Shown piece by piece: positions 1 to 13,930 of a DNA stretch of 64,000 nt (position 1 is the stretch's first letter; each line of letters begins with the position of its first letter). A model generated the notes under the pieces. It had not been told where the DNA came from. It saw only the letters and a list, made by a program, of their open reading frames with translations, and searched no databases. The DNA is from Paraspadella gotoi. Taxonomy: Eukaryota; Chaetognatha. The stretch is from the NCBI GenBank assembly GCA_051294375.1, contig JBJCIZ010000239.1, positions 4,843,581 to 4,907,580 of the forward strand, in the 5' to 3' direction. The translations under genes and the position numbers were made by a program.

Positions 1-830
1 ATATCCACTGACCCCGTCACAATATTCACGCCTGTCACTCTACATCACTAAAAATCACTTTAGCCCAATCTCATAACTCCAGTCCCATCTCCTAACTCCA
101 ACCCCACAACATCGCTCCAACCCCAGCACATCGCTCCAGCCCTCCATAACGTCACTTCCCAACCCCATCTAATCTCCAGCCCCATCGCCAAGGGCACGCC
201 CACGTCAACTCCATTTCCACCCCCGCCCCCCCACCGTCCCCCCTAACGCCCTCCCTAACGCCCTCCCGCGGGAGAAAGAGGCAATCTTCTTCTCTCTCGC
301 CGTCTCGCATGTCACGCCATCAGCGGAAGAAAAAAAATAAACAAACAGAAGAAAAAAAATCGACCGCAAGGGGGGGACGGGGGAGGGGAAAGAACTCAAT
401 AAAGTAACCACTACGAGTTATTAAAAAAAATATACATCGCCTTTCGAAATAATTACTTTTGGAAAAAAAAAGGGGGGAAAATTAGTATTTATTAATTTGA
501 ATTTATTAATTTTTTAGGCCAAGGATTTTTTTTTTTTGGTACAAAAGACAGAAGATTTATTGTACACTGATACAATTATCATTACTGACTTCTGAACTAT
601 TAAAGAGACAGTAATTATGACAGAACCGTTCAATATAAGCACTGCTTATGAAGCAGTCACTGAGCTTCGGATCAGACTGTATTCTGTATTCTGTATTCTT
701 TACGAATATCACCTTTCACTAAATGCATGCAATTTTAACTATTACTACTTTAATAATTAAAATGCAATAAACACCGCTCAGATGGCACAATCGTAGTTCA
801 CACAATAATTTGATCTCACACTGTGCCAGT

Positions 831-1110
831 TATCGTCTCTCACGGGATGCAATCGCAACTCTAACAATTATTATTTCTCACGCGATGTTATCTCAACTCT
901 CACAATTATCATCTCTCATGTGATTCAATTTCAACTCTCAAAATTATCATTTCTCACGCGATGCAATCTCAATTCTCAAAATTATCATCTTTCACACGAT
1001 GCCATCACGACTCACACAATTATCATCTCTCACACGATGCAATCACAAATCTCACAATAATCATTTCTCACACGATGCAATCCCAACTCTCACAATTATC
1101 ATCTTTTGCA
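831..1110 (+). repeat. Minisatellite, unit about 38 bp
   Basis: A unit of the form 'acaattatcatctctcac' followed by 'acgatgcaatcacaactct' repeats about seven times with substitutions and length changes. The same array is seen in reverse complement at about 29040-29345 in the partner arm. It has no coding potential that survives between arms. Confidence 0.75.
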
Positions 1111-1199
1111 AAACGCAGTCACGCTCCGGGGATAAAAATACGACGCCACCTCGAGGATGAAAAAAAAAAAGATCAACGGAACGTGACTCACATGTGGGA

Positions 1200-1600
1200 T
1201 GAAGAAGCGGATGGAAGATTGAAAAAAGCGGAAGTGGAAAGCGGAAATGCTTGTAGAGTCTGTAGCGATGTTTAAGTTGCAAGAGTTCAAAGTCCAAAGA
1301 TTGAAAATAGCTGAAGTGCGAAGCGAAAATCCCTGAAGATTGTGAAGCGATAAGGAAGCGTAATTCTGATGCGTAGAGAAAGTTGAAAAAAGCGGAAGTT
1401 CAAAGCAGAAATGCTAGTAGAGTCTTGAGCGATGTTGAAGAAACGAAAGTCGGAAGCGAAGAGAATATTGAAAAAAGCGAAAGTGCGAAGCGGAATTATC
1501 TTAGAATCTGAAGCGAATTTGTTGAAGAACCTAAAATCCTCGTCCGAAGTGAAGAGCGAAGGAGCAGTTGAGAATGCGTAATTCTGAAGTGGAGACAATG
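1200..1600 (+). repeat. Degenerate AGCGAA-rich repeats in arm X
   Basis: Phrases such as 'aaaaagcggaagt', 'gcgaagcgg' and 'gagcgatgttgaag' recur in imperfect tandem order, with blocks of roughly 100-120 bp that resemble each other. The partner copy lies at about 28530-28930. It looks like an old tandem array. Confidence 0.5.
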
Positions 1601-2046
1601 TTGATTGAAGTGGAGAAACTCAAAATTAAAATTGTGTTTTCGAAAAACGAATGAAGTATTAACGCAGAGAATTTAAAAAAAAAAGCTATTTATTTAAAGA
1701 ATGAAAACTTAATTAATTGTGCTTAAAAGTCTTAAACGAAAGACAAATACTAGTTTGAAAATTAAAGATTTTGAAATTAAGATGTTTTTTGAGTTCGAAA
1801 TGAAAAAATATCGAATGAAAAAAATTTTGGGCCAGTAACTAACGGGAAATTGTAACGCCGGGTTCTGAATTACTAGAAGTGAAATTTTTTAGGCTAAAAA
1901 TAGAAAATTACTGTTGAAATTAGGAGGAGGAGGAGGAGGAGGAGGAGGAGAAAGATGGAGGATGCGTTGATGCCGGGAAATCCAAGTATCCAGAAAAATG
2001 AATGAATAATGTTAGGTCGGGTAAGAAGAAAAGAGAGAGGGAGAGA

Positions 2047-5000
2047 AATCCACAACGGTAAATCTTCGGGACCGGTTGGGAAGAAAGATCCCACCTGCGT
2101 CGATTCTAGGTGATCGAACGAGTTGACATTCCATCAACGACGGAAGATTGATCAATGCAACCACGGACGTAAGGATCCGCGGCGCCTTCGGGACTGCTTT
2201 TCTATTGCGATTAGGGATCCCGGACTAGCGACGACGCGTCATCGGTCTGGTAGATACTTTGTCGGAACTACGTCATCGGCTTTCTCGAACTGGCAGTGAG
2301 ATTGAAGTCCGGTTTCGACTTGTTTTATTTCTTCTCTTTGCGTTTTTTGGGCTGCCCGAACTTCGGCGAAGCCTTCCCTTCGACTTCAACGCCGTCTTTT
2401 TATGCTCGCGCACGAAATCAGGAATGGGAGAAGTAAGCGCGCCAGCAATCAAAAGTGCGTCGAGAAGCTCGAGTGCCGAAGCCCTATGGAACTCCCCTTT
2501 CCGTCTTTTGGGTTGACGTCGCCGTTCGTTTGTAAAGACGAGGTTTTGCTGGCGCTCTAGTGCGGTCGCGAAAAGAGAGGGATATCGAATGCTTCAAGAC
2601 GACGCGGCTGAACCCTCTCCCAAACTTAAGCCAATCCGAGAATATCTGACAAGCCCTTCTCACGGCGGAAATGACTCTATTCCCGACGAGTCAGAACCCT
2701 CAGGATGCAACGTTTCCTACGCAACCTCAACGTCGACCAGCGTGGGTGAGGCTCAGCGATTTCGTACGATTCGCGCCAAAGCCGCCCGCGACGGAAGAAA
2801 ACATCGCGGAGGCCCAACGCGGAAGATTCGCATTAAAAGGCAAATTTGTGAAGTCGTCCGTTCCACGATCACCAAGAGGTAAGATGGAATGACGAGGCGT
2901 TGGAGCTTTGTCGGAAGCTCCTCGATCGCTCAGCAACATCCTTGGACATGCGCGTCAGTCGATTCGCGGGCAATTTCTATGTACTTGACAAATGTTTCAT
3001 CGGTTGAAGATTTCGTCGACAGGACGCTCCTGTATCCCCCGCAGGCACGGATGATGACGATGCGAAGGAAATTCGGGACTTAACGCCAAACGTCTCCTTC
3101 AAGCTGCAAACCATCCGACGACGACTACGTGCGTCCATCCCGACCAATTATCCGTCCCGCCTCCACCGACTTAGAAGATGAACGTCGAATCAACGTCGCG
3201 TCATTTTTTCCGTTTGGACGCCGTTCGGGGGGGGGGGACGTTGTCCGGTATCAGCGCACTGAGAGAAATAACAACTATTCTCACCAAACAATCGACGACG
3301 AAGATGTGGGATGCGTCGCCCAGGAGGTGGGCAGGGTCTGTTGCGGATGGCTTGGCGTCGAGCAGGGACCGTCGAGACGCCCGCAGGGCCGACGTCGTCA
3401 ATTTATTCTTGGATCGACGAGAGAACAGAGTTTCAAATCAAAACATAATCTTGTCCGCCAATGAGAATACAGAAGGTGCTCGAATTATGATGAAGCGTCC
3501 TCGGTCGCGTCGATGGAGTGCGCAGGAATTCTTGTACAGCTTCGACTCTTCATGAGCTTCGAATAGATTGAGAGAAGTGTGTGAATCGGCGGAGAACGAA
3601 CGTGTGTACCTCCGCTGCGCCGTAAGCACAAGTCGGACGAAAATGGAAAAGACTTGAAGAGAAGAAGTGAAGATTTGCAGCAGCCGGTAAGTACGAGCTT
3701 TGGGCGAAGTTCGAGAAGTGACCTGTTTCCACGTCATGCGCCCTCAACATCGCGTACGGCTGAGTGGGTCGAGCTCAGTCTGCTCTCCCCGTCTTGAGCC
3801 CTCTTCTCCAAAGCTCGTCAACCGTCCTTCACACTCCATCTCCGTCCGTATGATTCGACGATTCCACTGCCCATGAAATCGCCGTCACGTCTCATCAAAG
3901 TCGGCGGCAATGCGTCGACCGACATCGTGATCATCATTCGTCGAACCGGAACGCTGGATGCGAGGAGGCGTGCGGCGTTGGAACGGGAAACCGTGGCGTC
4001 CGCCTGCCGCTGATCCCGCCCAAGTCCGCAGTTCTTTGCCATGGAGTTTTTGCGCGACGCGATAAGGGAACTCTTAATGAAGAATTGCGTCGGAGGCGTC
4101 GAGAACGAGGGGAGTGAATCCTCCCCCCAAAGTTCCACGCCTACTTTGCCTGCCGGCGTTCTTGGCCGCTGTTTGCGGCGTTGAACCGGCGCCGAAGCGC
4201 CGCTTCAATTCACGAGACGTCTCGCCGATTTTGCGGCTTCAAACGTCTCTGTCGGCCTCAAGGCATCAAACAGGCGTCATCCTCTGATGCCGGCGCCGTT
4301 CGAGGCAGCCTTCCGTCGCTCCGCTGCAATGGCGACCGGGTTTTTTTGTTGAGTCAAGCTCAACGCTCGCCTACCAAATGCTTCAGCAGCAGCGCCAAGA
4401 TCAAGGTGCGACGAGACTTCGTCGCGATTGGACTTTGAGGCGTCAAACTTCGCGATTTCAACGTCGCCGTCTGCACGTTGGAGGCGCCTCGATCCAATGA
4501 AGTTGAAGGAGCTTCCCTCACTGGTTCGACGGTACTTCCCAGCGTTCCAATCCGAACGATTTCTATCTCGATAAACAGACGCTACCGCGGCTCTTAGCGA
4601 CGCCTTTGGCGTTCTCAAGAGAAAAGTGGGAATGAAGCGGACGACGCGACGAAATGATTGAACAGATCCCTCCGCGGCCCAAAGCTGATCGAAGGACTCA
4701 GGGGTCATCATGGTCCTTCTGGTTCCCATTTGCAGCAGGTGTACGACCTTCGCGAAGGGACGGGCCGACTTGCAGACGCTCGAACGTGCGGCCCGTGTGA
4801 TGGATATCATGCTCGCCAATAAACGGCAATGGCCACCACCTTTCAATAAGTGGCGAAAAAAAATGGTTATTTTGCAGGAATCATAGAATGGAATTACGAT
4901 CCTTCTTTCTGTGATTTCTTGTTTTCCTTGACCATAAACCAAAGAGATTCCTCGATTCAGACCGACGGCGAAAAATATAGAAAAATCCAGCGGCGACGAG

Positions 5001-7190
5001 CAGAGCGAAGACGGCGCGAAGGTCGACGCCGCGTCAGCGGACAAATCATCGAAGAAAGAAGGCTTCGGTGGCCGCCTCAGCCCGTTCCTGCAACAACGGA
5101 GAACCGCGACTTCAAAATCGCGTCGTCGTCGACGCCGGGACGAAGAACTTACTTGCCATGCTCACTTTGCGGGGACGCATTCTTTGCACAGCTGTGAAAA
5201 ATTTCAACGTCTGTGGCCCGCAGATCGTCGGAAAACTTTGGCGTCATCAGCCCGCTGCTTCAACTGCTTGGAAGCGTCATCGTGTCGAAAAATGCCCTAC
5301 AAAGGAGCGCTGCTTTGCTACAAAAATTCATCATCCGCTTCTCCATTAGAACGGTTTGAAGCCCCGTCAAGGATGCGGATTTTCAAAAAGTATCTTCACG
5401 CAATTCGACATCGACGAGCAGCGGCAATTTAGTCTGACGCCGCGCCGAATTAGTCCAGTGACCGGCGCCGTGTGTAACAGAACTACGTGACTTTGCCGTT
5501 AGCCGCCGAGCGGGGGCGCGTTTCCGCCCAGCGGCGCGATCGTGGAACGTCGTTCGAGCGACGACGTAATCACTTTGGTAATTTTATTTGGATTATGAGA
5601 TATCTGCGTTTTTTAAAATACCGTTTTACAAAGTGATTAAAACTGCAAAGCTTAAGTCCGTTAAATATTTTATTCTCGACTGAGTCTACACTCCCTAGGC
5701 CCAAAGGTGAAAATTGAAGATTTCTTGGTTGACGAACGCGTTCCATCTGGAATGGAAGGATTCCCTCGCGTCGACGTTCTTGCGTTTGGTGACGACGCTC
5801 ACCTGCGCGAGAAAAGATTTCTCTTTTTATTTCATCTCGTGGGAACCAGAGAATCGAAATTGCCGCGGTAGAAAGTTTCCTTCTCTACAAAGATGTCGGA
5901 CGTCGACCATCTGCGGCAAGGGTCGTCGAGCTCCGCGGAAATTCATCTGACAACCTGACTTCGTATCGATGTCGACAACGTGCAGCTCAGCCCGTGAAAT
6001 TCGGCGAACATTTCGACCCGCCGATGTTTTCCGGCGCCATCACGAAGCGTGTTCTTCACGTGCAGGGGGCTTCGCTGGGTGGAGCGAATTCGTCGTACGA
6101 TACGTTCGAACGGGCCGAGGTAACTGGATGCGATTAATTTACTTCCATCGAGATATTATCCTCTGGATCGGCGGGCCAAGCCTACAGAGACACGCCGGAG
6201 ATGTCTTCTTCTGGAATGCCTCCGAGATGCCCTGCGCGTCAAGTATGTAAGTCGCGTCAAGTTTAGTCATTGAGTAAATTTTTAATCGCGTCGTCGCCTA
6301 ATCGTCTCATCCGTTCGAGATAAATTCATGTTTTAAATTCGTTATTTTTTCATGGCGATTTTCGCTCATCGTCAAATATGTAAATTCGAGTATAAAAAAA
6401 ATCGCTTTTTCTCGTTTTCCAAATATCGAATTGTCTAAAACATGGATCATCCCTTGTGGTACGAATAGAGAAACGTCCTGATGATGCGAATCTGGGCCTC
6501 TCTCTCTCTCCTATCACACGGGAAAAGGTGATATGGAATTAATTCCATGAAATGCGGACTGATTATTCTTTGGATGCCGGGATCGATGTGGCCAAATTAA
6601 CGAGCGTCTGGTCTCCAATGGAAACCAAAGATCATCCCGGGTTTCGTCGCGAAGATTGACGCGGGTGGCTCCGTCTAGTCGACGCTCTCCCCGTTCCACA
6701 CGGCCATAATTATTCCGTTGCTTCGTGGATGCTGGATCGTAATTGCTGGCCTTTCGTTAGCCGCGTGTTAGAGACTTTTTTAGCCTTCAACGTGATCTGC
6801 CGGCAAGAAAGGCATCCTCGAGTCCTCTCGTCGAAATCCATTCGACACGATAGCTTACGCGCACTGACTACTCGTTCGGTCCGATCTGATGATACGCTTG
6901 TGGAAAAATATTCGGTTTTCAAGAATGGACACTTTTTCTCAATGTTTAATCGGCCTATACAATCTACAAGGCATGTGCTGAGAGTCTATCTCGGCCTCTT
7001 CGTGGGTTGTCTCCTTCGTCGACTGCGGGGGAATGACGCTTCAACGCTGTCCTCCGAGGCGAAGCATCCGATCATGAGCGATCCATCGTCTCGGCCTCAG
7101 CGCCGAGATTATCAAAAATCCTTTAACGTCAGCGACATCTTATCCCATTGGAATCGCAGAGTCGGCCTACTCGCTCTTCCTGTAAACAGA
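2047..7190. other. CpG-rich stretch without a recognisable gene
   Basis: This block is rich in CG-containing words (gacg, cgtcg) and contrasts with the AT- and microsatellite-rich DNA around it, most strongly between 2100 and 6300. Open frames up to 255 codons occur (4277-5044 minus; 6729-7211 plus), but they overlap others on both strands, show no motif I recognise and have no clear splice structure. A frameshift-damaged coding region or retroelement could be hidden here; I cannot identify one. A run of ten G follows 3228. Confidence 0.5.
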
Positions 7191-8057
7191 GGGAACCACT
7201 GGGAGGGGTAAATAGAGGGAGAAAGAGGGAAGGAGAGAGGAGAAGGGAACAGAAAAAGGGGAAAAGAAGGGGGGAGAGGAAAGGTAAGCCGGAAAAAAAG
7301 AACGGAAAAAAAGAAAACCCGAAACAGGGGAAGGAAGGGGGGGACTGGGAATCGAGAACACAAAGAGGAGGGAACGGAGGGAGGAGAAAGGGGGGAGGGG
7401 AAAGAGAAAAGACCGGAAGGAGAGAAACCAGAGAGGGACCCCGGAGACTCAACCCCGAGAACGGAAAAAAGGAAAAAGGAAAGAACTCGGAGGGGAAACA
7501 GAAGGGAGAGGAGAGAGGGGACCAAAGGGAAACCAGGGAGGAGAACCCTCCGAAAAAGAAGGGGCGAAAAGACGGGAAAGGGAGGACTCCGAAAGTGGGG
7601 GATAGGAGAATGAAACGGGAACCGGAGACAAAAAACCCCCCCGGAGGGGAAAGGAAAAAGGAGGCAGGAGAAAGGGAAGAGAGAGGGAGCCGGGAAAGGC
7701 GGAAAAGGGAACGGAGACCCCCGGAGGAAGGAGGAAAAATGGGGGAGAAAAGAGGGAAACCAATAGGGAAAAAAAGACTGAAGAACGGAGGGAGGGGAGG
7801 AGGGAAGGAGGAGGGAGACCGGGGGGAGGGAGACAGGAGAAACGGAAGAAGGGAGGGAGGGAGACCCCCGGGAGAGGAAGAGGGGACGAGGGAGAGGGAG
7901 GAGGTGGAGAGAGAAGGGGAAGGAGAGGAACCGGAGAGGGAGGAAGACCCAGGAAACGGGCCAGGGGGACAAGGGGGGAAAGAGGGGAGAAGGAGAGGAG
8001 GGAAAGGGACTGGGGGATCAAGGGGAGGAGAAGAGGAGAAGAAGGGAATATCCAAAA
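7191..8057 (+). repeat. Homopurine tract (G/A), about 0.87 kb
   Basis: The + strand is almost only G and A, with scattered C runs and very few T. With so little T few stop codons can form, which explains the open frames on both strands here (7148-8062 plus; 7112-7972 and 7129-8055 minus). The translations are low-complexity E/G/K/R on one strand and S/P/F/L on the other. Mirror-like homopurine DNA of this kind can form intramolecular triplexes (established for homopurine-homopyrimidine DNA; not shown here). Confidence 0.85.
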
Positions 8058-8062
8058 GTTGA

Positions 8063-11000
8063 CGAGCCTGTGGAGGCCCGGCGTTTATCAGAAAGGGTGC
8101 CTTAGCAACGACTCGTACGGGCGGCGCGCGTTCAGTGGCGGACCGAATGAAAAATTTCGATCGCGATCGATTTTAAAAATCATCCGTTTGATATTAGTTT
8201 GCGGGAAAGTTGAAATTAAATACGAATACCTCACCTCAAAGACATACTCTTTTGTACATATTTTTCATTTTATTGCTATGCATAACCGAAATTATTTTTA
8301 CAGAGGCTTCGGCCGAAAAAGAAATTCGTTTTCCCTTATTTTGCTTAGTTTTCGCTTCGGCCGAATTTCCCCCATAGGACTAAACCAAACCTGAAATTCT
8401 GATTAAATGATTTTTCCAGATTGAATTTTTTGATTATTTATTTTTACTGTTTAAGACAATGTTTTCTTCAGAAACTGTTTTGTTTTGTTAGTACTTTATA
8501 TTAAGAATTTATTTTATTATTTTAAGTGACTGGAGTAGGGTTTTTTAAAAATATTTAATTTATTTATTTTATTTTCGATTTTTCGTAAGTGCACCCCTAC
8601 TCGAAATTTTTTGTTCAGATTTTTGACAGTAAAAATGAAAATTTTCGAATTCTTCTCATTTGTCTAATTTTTTATTACGGATTTCACATTTATAGTAAGA
8701 TCAAAATGGGATTTTGGCGTACAGTCGTAATCGTTTATGCCGATTTATTCGCCGTTTTCGGTTTTTATCGTACGTCATCGCGGGCTGATATTTGAAGATA
8801 CGCGATTTTTGGAATTTTATTTTGGAAAAAGAAAAAATATTTTTTATTTTTTAATATTTTTTGCCTCATTTTGCATAACGGGTTTTCAAACGGACCGTCG
8901 CGGTATTGTCGCTTCGTTCTTTGTTTTCCTCCCTTTTTCAGGTTTGGAGACCGTCCTTGTCGAGTTTCTCCAAGGTTTCAAGCGGGAACCAACTTTATAA
9001 ATTATTTCAAAGCTTCAAGATGCGGGCCTCCATCACTTTGTCAGGTGCTCTGCACGACGACAGCCAGGAGCAAGTTCCTGCTCGACAGGCTCCTGCAGGG
9101 GCGTTTCGGACGTTGGCGTCGTCTCGCGGAACAGCAGGAGACGCAGAGTGCAGAGTGCCCGGAAAATCTGTGGACTCGCAAGGCGATGTACAGAATTCCC
9201 GAGGCCCCCTGTGGTACTAGCGGACCTAAACCGAACCTTGTGGAGGTGGTAAAGGGTTTGAAAGAAGAGCACAAGAGGCAGTTATTCTGCTGCTTCCCGA
9301 GGAGGAGACCTCGAAGTCTGCGGCCGGGCTCGCGAGCCCCCGCTTTAGGGTGCCGCGGAGGAGCGTGCCATCAAGAGAGAGGTCACCGGAGGCATTTTAG
9401 ACGTCCGTTGATTCATTTCCGGCGTCGAACAGTCGCCGAAAGGAGGAGTTTCTCCCGGGATCAGGCGAAAAGGTCGCAAAGGGCAGGCAGCGGTCTTTAA
9501 GTCTGAGGCAGCAGGTAGAGAGGGTCGTTGTTGAGTTTCCATCTCGACGCCCGCTCTCTGTGCGTTCAGTGGCAGCCTTGGTGTCCGTGGGTCCGGCGGG
9601 AGATATTTTGAGATTGTTTTATATTTTTTTTTTTGAAGTTGTTTGCGGGACGGGTTTAGCATACAGCCCTAACTCCCTTCTGAGATATGGGGGCTTAAGA
9701 TCTTGTTACAGCACATAGAATCTTGTTTAAGGTTTGGGGTTTTACGGAAGCTCCCTCCCCTGTTAAAACCACTGAGCTATTTAAATATTGGTGGTTAAAT
9801 GTCACGTGATTTAGCTTATTTTATTTGCACAGTAAAGTAAGTATTATTACGCGCTTGTGTCGGTCTGAGTTATTTTCTCAGTCGGGCATCCTAAACAATA
9901 TTACATGTGCTTATGATAAGATAAAGTCGCAAAAATAGTACCTTTGATTATAAATTACCTAGGCTAATTTTTAATCTGCATTTTTCCGCACACTTGTATA
10001 TAAATTATAATATTTATTTCTTAATTTTTATTTCGTGCCTTTTTATTCACAGAACTCAACGGTTCCGGTTCGTCCGTTCGTCAGTGGGTCAGTGGTTCTC
10101 TCTGAGGATTTCATCTGACGACGTTCAAGAAATGGTATTCTATAGTTAGACTCACTTCGAGATTTTTCGTTTTTTTTGTGTCCGCGTCCGTCTTTACGGC
10201 GGACAATTTTTTCGTTTTTCAAGTCTGCGTCCGTTCTATACGGCCAGGCATTTTTTATTCTTAAACGGGGGCGCAGGAAGTTTTTTCAATTTTTGTGCGA
10301 CGGCCCGGTCGCAGAGAAGAATAGAAGTTTTTCGTTTTTTGAATCGCTTTACTAGCGGTTTAAAGTAAAATTATTAGAGAATTTTTTAATATAGCCGAGC
10401 GTTTTTTTAATGGGTTTAATTTTTTAAATGATTCGGGTAATTTTTATATGCTTAATTATTCTTTTTCATTTTTTGATATAGATTAAACTCCGTCGAGAGC
10501 GCGAGCCAGCCTTGGCTCTTTTTTCGGTATTTTTTCTAAAGTTAACAGGCCCCGGCGCCTGAGGCTTAGGCTATTTTTTACTTTGAAACGATGGCGCTCA
10601 GGCTTTTTCTCGAAAGCCTTTTTTCTTTTCTGTGAGCTGAAAAGCCGTCTTCTAGTTTATGATTTAACTATTTTTTCATTTTAATTAATAGTTATTTTTA
10701 TTTCTTTATTTCCCGTTTTTTCTGGATTTATTCAAATTCGACTGAAAAGTTGGATTCTCCTGTGGCGGGAGTAAAGGGTGGGACTTCGAAATACGGATTC
10801 GATTTCCTGTAAAACGTGGCGAAAACGTTATTTATTAATCATTTTTCTTTCAGTCACGTCACTCGGATTCCTATTTTTCTGCACTTTGCAAAACTTTTTT
10901 ATGGGAGTGCCCCGTTACAAAAGCCGTATTTATTTTTATTTCAATGTTTTGTTCATGTTTATTTGCCTATTTATTTCGGCATTTCTGCACTATGTCGACT

Positions 11001-13930
11001 TGATCGGCATGGGGGCGCCTTTGTGGACGAGTTCCTCTTTGCTTTGCTTGCTTTGACGTCCGTCTCGGTTCAGCAAAGTATTGGTGAAGGGTGTTTTTTC
11101 ATGCGGCCGGCGGTGAGGTTCGTGGGAGGCTTGTCCGTGCAGCGGAAAGTCGGCCCGTTCTAGCCTCTCTCGTTCGACCAATGTTTTTACTTTGACCTTT
11201 TTTCAAATCTCGATTTTTTGCCTTTTTTAAATATCGGAATTTTAGAATTTTTTTTTGTAAAGGAATTTAGGTTTTGCTTATCCCATCGAAATGTAAGATT
11301 CTCGCTTGAGCAACGAAATTTCTTTTCTTTCCGTTGGTATTTAGGTAACGCGGCCATCGAAGCGTTTTCCGATGCATCGTCGATGCGACCGTAAGACACG
11401 CCCCTTTTCTCACGCGTGCGAATTTTTCCCCAAATTTTCTCCACGTTGTGAATGCACGCAACATCCGGTTTCGCCTGCGTGCGACGACACTTCCGGTTCG
11501 TAGTGGACGCTCGGATCGTGACGACGATTTCGGGCTGAGGCTACGAATTTCGAAAGTTTCGTTGTCGTGCTGGGACTTGATGCGGCGGGCATTTCGGAAA
11601 ATAATTAATGTATCTTACGTTTTTTCATAATATTTTTTAGTTTTAAATAAATATTTTTTCTAGAGTAATATTGTTATTTTGTATGTTGGTTTTCGGGGGT
11701 AACCTCAGCTTTAATCGATCGTACGGCTTCGATTATCTCCGGATAAAGCGTTTTTTAACATCATGCCTTTTTTCCTCAGATCTTCGCGACTTTACGCTCG
11801 GAGAAATTTGGGATTTTCCCCCGTTTCCCCAAGCATTACACTTAACTACGTAGTTCTTTCTTGTATTTTTTTGGGACTTAGCGTGTTTTTTGCTAAATTT
11901 TTTTTCGAAAATTTTTTCTTTTTTTGTACGAACAGGTTCGTTCCTCTCCGTTCGTGCGGGGGTACGGCCAATTTTTCGATAAGAATAATTTAGTATTTTT
12001 TTAGAAAAATATTGTTTTTTTAAAAATACTTTGTTCCCGTTTTTAGAAAATTGGTATTTTTCGTTTTTAGTAATCAAGTCCTTAACCACTATTACAAGTG
12101 TATTTTTTGGTTTTTATTTTTAGATTTTGGTTCTTTTAGGAGTTTGAGAAAAAGGTAAAATGAGTCAGGTCAAGGTTTTTTTGGTTGAGTGAGAGGAGGA
12201 AAACAACCAACGCTCGCCAAAGCGTGTTCTTCCCGACAGAACAAGACGGAAAGAACGAAACCCTCCTTCGGAGGCGTGTTGCAAACACCCCACTGCTTAA
12301 AAACACCCCATCTGTCCATTTTTTGTATTTATTTAGTTTTGTTCGTTTTTTGATAGCCTAGAGAAGAGACGACAATAGAGTAGGAAGATAATTAGATTAT
12401 CTTTCTCTGATATTTTATATTATTCATAGTTTGCCCTAATATTTTTCGCTTTGATAAAAGTTTTTGGCCTCAACTTTCAAATACTCTAGACGGACGGAGT
12501 TTTGTGGATTGATGCTAAAATAATCACAACTTTAGGCTTTTGGAGTGACGGTCAACCCTGTTCAAGACTGTCTCCCTGCGCGCCGCAAGGCGGGCGGTTT
12601 CTCTGGTACACACGGCGGTTCCAGTAAGAATTGGTTGAGAGAAATCGTCGGAACTCCAAATTTTTTTCGGCATTCGGTTAACGAAAGGTTACTTGTTTGA
12701 CCACCGTCTTCTTCTTTAGCGGGCAAGGACCTTACCGAGAACCCTTTAAGTACATACTGACCTTACGGTTGCGTCCAATTTTCTTTGGGCAGGTGAATTG
12801 GTTTGTGATCGTTTGTGATGTACGTCTCATTTTTTGTATTTTCTCCCTTTAATATAAGAAAGCAGGAGCTGGAATAAGGAGCCAGGCAACGAGGGGATAC
12901 CATGTTATTGCTGGTTTTATTTTTGGCAGGGTTTGAGGGTCTCGCCCCATCCGTTGTCTCTTAGTTTTACCTTGCCGTAGTTATTCTCATTGTAACGGCA
13001 GACGGATGCTTTAAATAAAATTACCATAAAGTAAGTTCCTATTATTGCATCCAGATTCAGAAACTGATTTTGTTTCTTAGTGTATCGATTTTTTGGTTTA
13101 TGTATGTTTCGGGTTAGTATTGTGATAGGTATTGATTTCGTTTTTAGGTTTTAGTTTTAATATTTTTTCTTTTTGGCCAACCTACTACGACATTAGTATA
13201 TAAGGAATGCTAATTATTTCTGTTTTACAGTGTATTTCCAGAAATATTTCATTTCAAGAAGATTCCATTTACAAGAAGATCGACGCGAAGATTTGGTGCA
13301 GATTGATCCAAAGATTTAGTACTTTTTATATTTTGTCTCAATTTACTACTTTTTTTTTCCCGTAGGCTCATTATAAGGTTTTTCGTGTCGTAGTACGGTT
13401 GTGCGTCTCTAATATTTTTGGGTAAGGAGTCGAACGTACGCAGATCTTCAAAGATTCGTCTTCCGTATCGGGGTCCTCATCGAGAACGTAGAGGATGCTT
13501 GAAGAATGCTTGTGACATGACTGCAAGATATGCTTGACGGTTCTCTGATGCGGGGCCACCCTGCGTGAGGAAAATTTGAATTTTTTTGAGATTGCGTCCT
13601 TCGTCTCTGGTTGTTCGTGATTATGAAAGGCACTTTTGGCCTCGCCATGTTCGTCTGAGGGTCGAGGGGTTGATATTGTTTTAGCCGGTTCAGTATTAAC
13701 TTCGAGATCCGATTTCGTTCCTGCGGGGGGCAGAAAGTTGCATTCGGTTAAACGTGTATATCGTTTACCAAAATCCGACTACCATAGAATTTTTTCTTTA
13801 CCTTTTCCGGTTCCATCTTTGAATTCGAATTGGTCGCGGTGCCGTATCGTCCTTACGATTCGGCTTCCATTAAAATTCACGCTTCTTTCCTTTTAGTTGG
13901 CTACTATCGGGAGTCGCGGGTGTTATATAT
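8063..13930. other. T-rich, gene-poor stretch
   Basis: The + strand has far more T than A over several kilobases, with many T5-T10 runs and few A runs. The only denser frame is 8871-9500 plus (209 codons), whose second half is rich in arginine (for example RRRPRSLRPGSR). It could be a nucleic-acid-binding remnant of a retroelement, but no zinc knuckle, protease or polymerase motif follows it. Frames at 10778-11163 and 11671-11993 are hydrophobic because the DNA is T-rich. Confidence 0.5.

Larger units (their letters stand above)
1..2046 (+). repeat. Arm X of a long inverted repeat (partner 28086-30210)
   Basis: The reverse complement of this stretch reappears at about 28086-30210, with many one- or two-base indels between the arms. 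The arm ends inside a GA-rich run near 2046. Position 1 corresponds to roughly 30207, so the repeat continues to the left of the window. Inside are a C-rich stretch (1-250), AT-rich DNA, a minisatellite and a run of AGCGAA-rich degenerate repeats (1200-1600). I see no gene. Small frames such as 961-1275 fall in the minisatellite and their reading frame is not preserved in the partner arm. Confidence 0.85.

Noticed and set aside
831-1110. CRISPR-like array
   Set aside because: The units are imperfect and contiguous with no unique spacers, and the genome is eukaryotic, so it is a minisatellite.
4277-5044. 255-codon minus-strand frame in the CpG-rich block
   Set aside because: No recognisable motif, overlapped by frames on the other strand, and high GC lowers stop-codon frequency. 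Kept only as part of an unassigned block.
7112-8062. Several 190-308-codon open frames on both strands
   Set aside because: They exist only because the tract is nearly pure purine, so stop codons can hardly form. Overlapping frames on both strands with low-complexity translations are not genes.
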